A DNA stretch of 64,000 nucleotides from Maricaulis sp. (lineage in GTDB: Bacteria > Pseudomonadota > Alphaproteobacteria > Caulobacterales > Maricaulaceae). A model generated the notes under the pieces. That model saw nothing but the letters and a program-made list of their open reading frames with translations, made no database searches and had not been told where the DNA came from. Shown piece after piece: positions 58,375-64,000 of the stretch. The stretch lies in NCBI GenBank assembly GCA_017643585.1, contig JAEPND010000006.1, positions 1 through 64,000 on the forward strand, in the 5' to 3' direction. The position numbers were made by a program, and so were the translations under genes. Every line of letters starts with the position of its first letter. The stretch's first letter is position 1.

Positions 58375-59523
58375 TTAGCCGTCGGCGTTTCGCTGAACGA
58401 GCCCACCCGCTGTCACGGCGATCTCGCCTTGCAGCTCCAGTTCCAGTAATTCCGCCTGGACCTCGCCGAGCGGGCGACCGGTCTGACGGGCCAGTTCGTC
58501 CACGGAGACCGGGGCCATCGACAGCATCGCCTGCAGACCTGCCCCATCCGCGCTGTCGTGGGCGAGCGGATCCGGCAAATCGAACTCCGGAGCGTCGTCA
58601 TCCGGCCCAGGAAATAGCGCGCCCTGGTCCTGTTCACTCAATCCTTGCGGTGTCAGGCGACAGGATTTGAGAATGTCGAGAATATCATCGGCCGTTTCCA
58701 CTAGGTGCGCGCCGTCACGCAAAAGCCGGTTGGTTCCGCGTGCGCGCGGGTCCAGCGGCGAACCGGGCAGGGCCATGACCTCGCGTCCCTGTTCGCCGGC
58801 CAGACGGGCGGTGATCAGCGATCCGGATTGCAGCGCAGCTTCTACCACCAGTGTCGCCAGCGACAGGCCGGAAATGATCCGGTTGCGACGGGGGAAATCC
58901 CGCGCAACCGGCCGCGTGCCGAGCGCCTGTTCCGAAATGACCAAGCCCTGTTCGGCGATGGCCTGTTGCAGTTCGGCATGTTCGGGCGGGTAGATGATGT
59001 CCGCGCCTCCGGCCACGGCGGCGATCGTGCCTGTTTCCAGCGCGCCGCGATGCGCTGCGCCATCGATGCCGCGCGCCAGGCCGGAGACGGTCACCACGTC
59101 ATGGCTTGCAAGTGCCCGGGCGAGATCACGCGCCTGGCGGGCCCCGGCGGCTGACGCGTTGCGGGAGCCGACAATCGCACAGGCCGGGCGCTCAAGCAGA
59201 TCGCATCGACCCCGGGCAATCAGCGCGATCGGTGGGTCGGGAATAAGCGACAGGGCTTCGGGATAATCGCTGTCGCCCAGCAGATAGAGGGCATCTCCCG
59301 AACAGGCCAGCGCTTCAAGCTCGGTTTCAGCTGCACCCTCTGACGGTGTGGAAAACGGCCGCAGGCGTTTTTGCCGGACCAGGTCGGGCAGGGCATTGAG
59401 GGCGTCGGCGGGTGAGCCGAAGCGGCGCAGTAGTTTGAGATAGGTGGCAGGGCCGAGGCGCGGGGTTCGGGCCAGCCGGAGTGCGGCGATCCGATTGCGG
59501 TCGTCGAGCGGTTGCTGGCTCAA
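58375..59523 (-). CDS. dprA: DNA-processing protein DprA
   Basis: 382 aa. It loads RecA on incoming single-stranded DNA during natural transformation. An N-terminal SAM-like segment (RLARTPRLGPATYLKLLRRFG) is followed by the Rossmann core: AIVGSRNASAAGARQARDLARALASHDVVTVSGLARGIDGAAHRGAL, then PRRNRIISGLSLATLVVEAALQSGSLITARLAGEQGREVMALPGS. The C-terminal winged helix (VDELARQTGRPLGEVQAELLELELQGEI) is present. The TTG start at 59523 overlaps the plsY stop by four bases, ending a pyrB-pyrC-plsY-dprA operon. Confidence 0.96.
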   Translation of the reverse strand: MSQQPLDDRNRIAALRLARTPRLGPATYLKLLRRFGSPADALNALPDLVRQKRLRPFSTPSEGAAETELEALACSGDALYLLGDSDYPEALSLIPDPPIALIARGRCDLLERPACAIVGSRNASAAGARQARDLARALASHDVVTVSGLARGIDGAAHRGALETGTIAAVAGGADIIYPPEHAELQQAIAEQGLVISEQALGTRPVARDFPRRNRIISGLSLATLVVEAALQSGSLITARLAGEQGREVMALPGSPLDPRARGTNRLLRDGAHLVETADDILDILKSCRLTPQGLSEQDQGALFPGPDDDAPEFDLPDPLAHDSADGAGLQAMLSMAPVSVDELARQTGRPLGEVQAELLELELQGEIAVTAGGLVQRNADG

Positions 59524-60152
59524 TTCTCCTCCGTTTCTGCCCCGTTTTCCTGTTCAGATTTTTTCTTGTCGCCAATGCGCGGTTCCTCGCCCTTGAGGAT
59601 GCGCTGGATATTGGCGCGGTGAAGCCAGTAGATCAAAGCCGCCAGCAGGCCGGACATGATAGCGACATCGGGTCGGCCCAGTGCATAGGCGGCGATCGGT
59701 GCCGCCAGCGCGGCGATCAGCGCGCTGAGAGAGGAAATGCGGAAAATGGCGGCCATGGCCAGCCAGGTGGCGATGACAATCAGTCCAACGGGCCAGTACA
59801 CGACCAGCATGGTGCCGACGAAGGTTGCCACTCCCTTGCCGCCCTTGAAACCGAGCCAGACCGGGAAACAATGCCCGGCAAACGCAAAGCCGCCAGCGAT
59901 CAGGCCGGCGACCGGTCCGAACAGGGCGCCGAAAATGGCGGCCGCAATGCCCGCCTTGCCCGCGTCGAGCACCAGCGTGGCGACCGCCAGGTCCTTGCGG
60001 CCGGTGCGCAGGACATTGGTCGCTCCGATATTTCCCGAACCGATATCACGAATATCGCCCAGTCCGGCCAGTTGGGTCAGGACAAGCCCGAACGGGATGG
60101 AGCCGAGCAGATAGCCGCCAATGGCGGAGAGGGCTGGAATAAGCAGATCCAT
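59520..60152 (-). CDS. plsY: Acyl-phosphate glycerol-3-phosphate acyltransferase PlsY
   Basis: 210-aa inner-membrane enzyme of phospholipid synthesis with about five helices. The family's three loops are clear: YLLGSIPFGLVLTQ, DIRDIGSGNIGATNVLRTGRKD, and FPVWLGFKGGKGVATFVGTML. The end is charged (KKSEQENGAETEEN). It starts four bases after the pyrC stop and is translationally close to both neighbours. Confidence 0.95.
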   Translation of the reverse strand: MDLLIPALSAIGGYLLGSIPFGLVLTQLAGLGDIRDIGSGNIGATNVLRTGRKDLAVATLVLDAGKAGIAAAIFGALFGPVAGLIAGGFAFAGHCFPVWLGFKGGKGVATFVGTMLVVYWPVGLIVIATWLAMAAIFRISSLSALIAALAAPIAAYALGRPDVAIMSGLLAALIYWLHRANIQRILKGEEPRIGDKKKSEQENGAETEEN

Positions 60153-60156
60153 GGCG

Positions 60157-61440
60157 TCACCCGTTATAGTTGTAAATGGATTGTCCGTCGACGAAAGTTT
60201 GTGTCACGCGGCCAATAAAGCGACGTCCGGCCCAGGCGCTGTTGCCACGCGGAGAGTGGAAGTCATCGGGATGGCAGACCCACGGTGTATCGCCATCAAT
60301 CAGGACAAGGTCTGCGGGCGCACCGGTTGTCAGGCGCCCCTGTGGCAGGCCCAGCAGATCCGCCGGCCCCGCCGTGAGCGGGCGAAGGGCCTCAACCAGG
60401 CTGAGTTCCTCGTCATGCACGAGCGCAAGCAGCGAGGCGAGCAGGGTTTCCAGCGCCAGCGTCCCGGCGATGGCCATGGCAAACGGCTCGCCCTTGTCGT
60501 CAAACGGGGTGGGACGGTGGTCTGAAACAATGGCGTCGACCTCGCCGGCGGCAATGGCTTCAACCAGCGCCCGGCGGTCCGCTTCAACACGCAGTGGCGG
60601 GTCGACACGGAAGGCACTGTCCAGTCCCCCGGCATCAACCTCGTTGAGGGTCAGGTGGGCGATGGCACTTGTGGCAGCGATCTCTATATCGCGCTTGCGT
60701 GCATCCCGGATGGCGGCCAGCCCGTCTGCGGTCGAGACGCGATCCACCATCAGCTTGCCGCCGGAGAGGGCGGCGACAGAGGCGGCACGATCAATGGCGA
60801 TGCGCTCGGCCATGGTGGGTTCCGAAGGCAGTCCGAAACGTGCTGACCAGTCACTCTCCGTGGCCACCGCGCCGCAGCTCAGCCCCGGCTCCGCAGCACG
60901 CAGCGACAGCCAGAGATCAAACTGGCTGGCATAGCTCATCACCCGGCGCAGGACCCGGGTATCGGCGATCGGGTTGTCGCCATTGGACACGTAGACTGCC
61001 CCGGCCTTCGCCATCAGGCCGATCTCGGCCATGCTCTCGCCGGCCAGGTCCTGGGTCGCGGCGGCTGCTGAAAGGACGCGTACACCGTGTTGGCCGAGCG
61101 CGCGGGTCATGCCGGCAAATCCGCCCGCTGTCTGCAGGGGGGAGTGTTCGTTCGGCGCCAGCACCACTGTGCCAAAGCCACCGGCGGCTGCACCGGCCGC
61201 CAGGCTGGACTGGTTCTCCCCATCCGGTGTCAGGGCCGGTTCCTTGGAGGCGCGCAGATCGATCAGCGCCGGTGCCAGGACCTTGCCGCCGGCATCGATG
61301 ACTTCGTCGGCCGAATTGAGATCCAGCTCTTCACCGATCTGGGCAATCAGCCCGTTCTCGACGAGGATGCCGCCAGGGCCGTCATGACCGCTCTCCGGGT
61401 CGACCAGCCGCGCATTGGTGATGGCAAAACTCGCACTCAT
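60157..61440 (-). CDS. pyrC: Dihydroorotase homologue lacking the metal-binding HxH (PyrC'/PyrX-like)
   Basis: 427-aa amidohydrolase-fold protein. Active dihydroorotases carry HxH after PGxID; here that stretch reads APALIDLRASKEPAL, with no histidine. The expected carboxylated-lysine and first His regions are also changed (YVSNGDNPI, SAIAHLTLNE), while the aspartate region VSDHRPTPFDDK remains. The protein is therefore probably inactive but structural: in several bacteria such a PyrC' is needed to assemble aspartate transcarbamoylase. It overlaps pyrB by four bases, which supports a complex. A true dihydroorotase should exist elsewhere. Confidence 0.88.
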   Translation of the reverse strand: MSASFAITNARLVDPESGHDGPGGILVENGLIAQIGEELDLNSADEVIDAGGKVLAPALIDLRASKEPALTPDGENQSSLAAGAAAGGFGTVVLAPNEHSPLQTAGGFAGMTRALGQHGVRVLSAAAATQDLAGESMAEIGLMAKAGAVYVSNGDNPIADTRVLRRVMSYASQFDLWLSLRAAEPGLSCGAVATESDWSARFGLPSEPTMAERIAIDRAASVAALSGGKLMVDRVSTADGLAAIRDARKRDIEIAATSAIAHLTLNEVDAGGLDSAFRVDPPLRVEADRRALVEAIAAGEVDAIVSDHRPTPFDDKGEPFAMAIAGTLALETLLASLLALVHDEELSLVEALRPLTAGPADLLGLPQGRLTTGAPADLVLIDGDTPWVCHPDDFHSPRGNSAWAGRRFIGRVTQTFVDGQSIYNYNG

Positions 61441-62399
61441 GCCGCGGCCTCCTTGCGGATATTGGCACCGATCAGCTCCAGGATCGCCATGCGCACGGCG
61501 ACGCCGTTTTCCACCTGCTCCATGATCACCGAGTGTTTGGGATCGTCGGCCAGCTTGGTGTGGATTTCCACGCCACGGTTCATCGGTCCCGGATGCATGA
61601 CCAGAACGTCCGGCTTGGCGCGCTTGATGGTGTCATGGCTGAGGCCGAAGAGATGGAAGAATTCGCGGCCGGAAGGGATGAAACCTCCGGACATGCGTTC
61701 CCTTTGCTGGCGCAGCGCCATGACGGCATCACAGTCGATGACCGCCTCGGACAGGTCGTGGAAGACGTCCACGCCCCATTGATCGATATCGGTGGGCAGC
61801 AGTGTCGGCGGTGCGCAGACGCGGATCTCAGCCCCCAGCATGGACAACAGACCGATATTGGAGCGGGCCACGCGGCTGTGCAGGATATCCCCGACGATCA
61901 GGATGCGGCGGCCGCCGACCGAGCCCCAGTGGCGGTTCATGGTGAACACGTCCAGCAGCCCCTGGGTCGGATGCTGGTGCATGCCATCACCGGCATTGAT
62001 GACCGACAGGCCCGTCCGCTCTGCCAGGAATTGCGGCGCTCCGGTTGCGGAGTGCCTGACAACCATGATGTCAGGCTGCATGGCGGCGAGATTGCGTGCC
62101 GTATCCGACAGGCTCTCGCCTTTCTTGGCCGAGGAATGGGCGATGGCGAAATTGACGACGTCTGCACCGAGGCGCTTGGCGGCCATTTCGAAACTGCCCT
62201 GGGTTCGGGTGGAGTTTTCGAAGAACAGGTTCAGTACCGTCATTCCCTTCAAGGCATCGGAGGATTTGTCCGGTGTCTTGTTGACCGCGCGCCAGTGCTC
62301 GGCGCGTTCAAAGATCAGGGAAATATCAACGGGGTTGAGATCAGCCACCGAGACGAGGTGGCGGTGCGGGAAATCATAGGAGAATGCCGCGCGGGTCAT
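61437..62399 (-). CDS. pyrB: Aspartate carbamoyltransferase catalytic subunit PyrB
   Basis: 320-aa enzyme joining carbamoyl phosphate and aspartate in pyrimidine synthesis. The carbamoyl-phosphate loop FFENSTRTQGSFEMAAKRLGADV, HSSAKKGESLSDTARN, INAGDGMHQHPTQGLLD and VLVMHPGPMNRGVEI are all present. The ATG at 62399, with GGGAGG just upstream, is preferred to an extended frame from 62468. It begins the operon with the inactive dihydroorotase partner. Confidence 0.95.
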   Translation of the reverse strand: MTRAAFSYDFPHRHLVSVADLNPVDISLIFERAEHWRAVNKTPDKSSDALKGMTVLNLFFENSTRTQGSFEMAAKRLGADVVNFAIAHSSAKKGESLSDTARNLAAMQPDIMVVRHSATGAPQFLAERTGLSVINAGDGMHQHPTQGLLDVFTMNRHWGSVGGRRILIVGDILHSRVARSNIGLLSMLGAEIRVCAPPTLLPTDIDQWGVDVFHDLSEAVIDCDAVMALRQQRERMSGGFIPSGREFFHLFGLSHDTIKRAKPDVLVMHPGPMNRGVEIHTKLADDPKHSVIMEQVENGVAVRMAILELIGANIRKEAAA

Positions 62400-62511
62400 C
62401 CTGCCTCCCAATTCACAAAGGCCCAAAAATGTTTGCGGCGGTATAGGGGGCGTTGCGCTCGGAGGCAAGAGCAGCCAAATCTGAAAGCTCAGGAATCACG
62501 GGGCCAGGACC

Positions 62512-63024
62512 ATGCCGAACATTCGCGCCATGACGGACAGGGACGCCGGAGCTGTCCTGGATATCTACCAGCAGGGTATTGATACCGGTCACGCGACGTT
62601 TGAAAGCACCGTGCCGGGCTGGGCGGATTTCGATGCCGGAAAGCTGAAAGCGCCGCGACTGGTCGCCGAGGGCGCAGATGGCGAGGTCGTCGGCTGGGCG
62701 GTGCTCAGCCCGACATCATCGCGCTGCGTTTATGGCGGCGTGGCCGAGATCACGATCTATGTGGCGAGTGCTGCGCAGGGACAGGGTGTTGGACGAACCC
62801 TGCTGACAGCGATGGCGGAGGCGTCGGAAGCGGAAGGCATCTGGACGCTGGTCGCCGGGATCATGCGTGAAAATGAAGCCTCGATCCGGCTGCACCGGAC
62901 CTGCGGCTTCGAGCTCCTGGGCTATCGCAAGCGTTTGGGCAAGATGAGCTATGGACCGATGCAGGGCCAGTGGCGGGACATCGCCTGGATGGAACGGCGC
63001 AGTGATGTGGTGGGCGTGGACTAG
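62512..63024 (+). CDS. GNAT-family N-acetyltransferase (phosphinothricin/methionine acetyltransferase-like)
   Basis: 170 aa. The opening IRAMTDRDAGAVLDIYQQGIDTGHATFES is characteristic of the PAT/YncA-like group. The acetyl-CoA loop is AEITIYVASAAQGQGVGRTLLTAM, followed by NEASIRLHRTCGFELLGYRKRLGKM. Substrates in this group include amino-acid analogues such as methionine sulfone; the actual one here is unknown. Divergent from pyrB. Confidence 0.9.
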   Translation: MPNIRAMTDRDAGAVLDIYQQGIDTGHATFESTVPGWADFDAGKLKAPRLVAEGADGEVVGWAVLSPTSSRCVYGGVAEITIYVASAAQGQGVGRTLLTAMAEASEAEGIWTLVAGIMRENEASIRLHRTCGFELLGYRKRLGKMSYGPMQGQWRDIAWMERRSDVVGVD

Positions 63025-63095
63025 GAGGTCGTTCTGATCAGGACCGTAGTGCTTCGGCTTGACCTGCACGCCTTGCCCGGCGCACGGTCTCGTTC

Positions 63096-64000
63096 ATGTT
63101 GAGTCTTATTGCCTCCCTGGCCATCGCCACGCTGCAGCCGGATACCTTGCCGGTCTGTACTGTTGAACTCGTTGTCTTGGGCGTGGCCCAGGATGCCGGC
63201 GCGCCGCAAATCGGCAATTCCGATGACCCGGCCTGGCAGGACCCCAGCCTGAGGCGCCTGGCCAGCTCTGTCGCCGTGGTCAATCGCCAGACGGGGGAGC
63301 GGGTGCTGTTCGATGCGACGCCGGACCTGCGCGAACAGCTCTATCGCCTCGACCAGTTCATGCCGGTTGAGACCACGCCCGGCCTTGATGGAATTTTCCT
63401 GACCCACGGCCATATGGGGCACTATACCGGCTTGATGTTCCTGGGCTTTGAAAGCATGGGCGCCCGGGATGTGCCGGTCTACGCCATGCCGGACATGGCA
63501 AACTTCCTGTTCTCGAATGGTCCATGGGAACAATTGGTGCGTTACGACAATATCGAGCTGGAACCGCTGGAAGCGTCCATCGGCGTCGAGATTGCCGGAT
63601 TGACGGTGACCCCATTCCTGGTGCCGCATCGCCAGGAATATACCGAAGTGGTCGGGTTCAGCATTGACGGACCGGATCGTTCCGCGCTGTTCCTGCCCGA
63701 TATCGACAGCTGGGAGGAATGGGACGAGGAAGGCACCCGCATCGAGGACATGATCGCCTCGGTCGATGTGGCCTATCTGGACGCGACGTTTTTCGCCAAT
63801 GGGGAAATCCCCGGGCGCGATATGAGCGGTTTCCCGCATCCGTTCATCACACACTCTATGGCGCGGTTTGCCGATCTGCCGGCGACGGAGAAGGCCAAGG
63901 TGCGCTTCATCCATTTCAACCACACCAATCCGGTGCGCTTTCCCGACAGTCCCGAGCGTCAGCAGGTGCTCGATGCCGGTTTCGGCTTGGCGGATGAAGG
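63096..64000 (+). CDS. Metallo-beta-lactamase-fold protein, PqqB-like (3' end outside window)
   Basis: At least 301 residues, open to the window end. N-terminal hydrophobic start MLSLIASLAIATLQP is probably a signal peptide. LVVLGVAQDAGAPQIG matches the PqqB group opening, and LTHGHMGHYTGL is the HxHxxH zinc motif of the fold. Later metal-ligand regions are VPHRQEY, LPDIDSW and IHFNHTNP. It may be a periplasmic hydrolase; no other pqq gene is near, so a PQQ role is not supported by context. Incomplete at the right edge. Confidence 0.82.
   Translation, partial: MLSLIASLAIATLQPDTLPVCTVELVVLGVAQDAGAPQIGNSDDPAWQDPSLRRLASSVAVVNRQTGERVLFDATPDLREQLYRLDQFMPVETTPGLDGIFLTHGHMGHYTGLMFLGFESMGARDVPVYAMPDMANFLFSNGPWEQLVRYDNIELEPLEASIGVEIAGLTVTPFLVPHRQEYTEVVGFSIDGPDRSALFLPDIDSWEEWDEEGTRIEDMIASVDVAYLDATFFANGEIPGRDMSGFPHPFITHSMARFADLPATEKAKVRFIHFNHTNPVRFPDSPERQQVLDAGFGLADE

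Noticed and set aside
63021-63923. 300-aa minus-strand frame at the right edge
   Set aside because: It opposes the metallo-beta-lactamase-fold gene, which has a clear HxHxxH motif and runs off the window; the minus frame has none.

Overview
The window is a 64 kb piece of a GC-rich alphaproteobacterial chromosome. The nearest fit is a stalked or dimorphic marine relative of Caulobacter (Maricaulis/Oceanicaulis type, Maricaulales). This rests on a MipZ division-site ATPase, a muramidase-like polar protein with the architecture of SpmX, the pyrB-pyrC'-plsY-dprA order, and alphaproteobacterial DUF families (DUF1489, DUF805, DUF817). The species assignment is inference.

Layout. 1-10,009 is core chromosome: the tail of an upstream gene (perhaps rplQ), a DegP/DegQ-type protease, rarA, small membrane and secreted proteins, a K+ channel, a propionyl-CoA carboxylase alpha subunit, two or three DUF805-like membrane proteins, lipB and a FliN-like protein. 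A tRNA-Leu(GAG) at 10,073-10,159 is the attachment site of an integrated island running to an exact 52-bp repeat at 28,018-28,069. The island holds a tyrosine integrase, a translationally coupled defence operon, a primase-polymerase/SF3 helicase preceded by iteron-like repeats and a palindrome, and a small HTH protein. The defence operon runs hsdM, hsdS, two unknown genes, an EVE-like/Mrr endonuclease split by an in-frame amber codon, a 1644-aa DUF4011-helicase-nuclease-DUF3320 protein (Hhe type) and hsdR. Integrase, PrimPol-helicase and a small HTH protein between att repeats are what a phage-satellite-like element carrying defence cargo looks like.

28,070-33,250 looks rearranged. It has two paralogous membrane proteins, a 61-bp duplicated fragment of the mgtE 5' end joined to tandem short repeats, further copies of that repeat, a GST, an orphan 97-aa ORF and a dienelactone hydrolase. 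From 33,248 the core resumes: mgtE, a six-repeat Kelch protein, the SpmX-like protein, then an interrupted leucine catabolism set. That set is isovaleryl-CoA dehydrogenase, methylcrotonyl-CoA carboxylase beta, a methylglutaconyl-CoA hydratase-type enzyme and methylcrotonyl-CoA carboxylase alpha, with unrelated genes between them: a cNMP-binding patatin, a possible TIR-like/Sel1 protein, a SOUL protein and a pair of small paralogous membrane proteins.

51,969-64,000 carries a JmjC/cupin-like protein, a DUF1489 protein, glutaminyl-peptide cyclotransferase, panC, a SPOR-type lipoprotein, mipZ with a membrane-anchored J-domain protein, then pyrB, a dihydroorotase homologue lacking its metal-binding HxH, plsY and dprA on the minus strand. 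It ends with a GNAT acetyltransferase and a metallo-beta-lactamase-fold protein that runs off the window.
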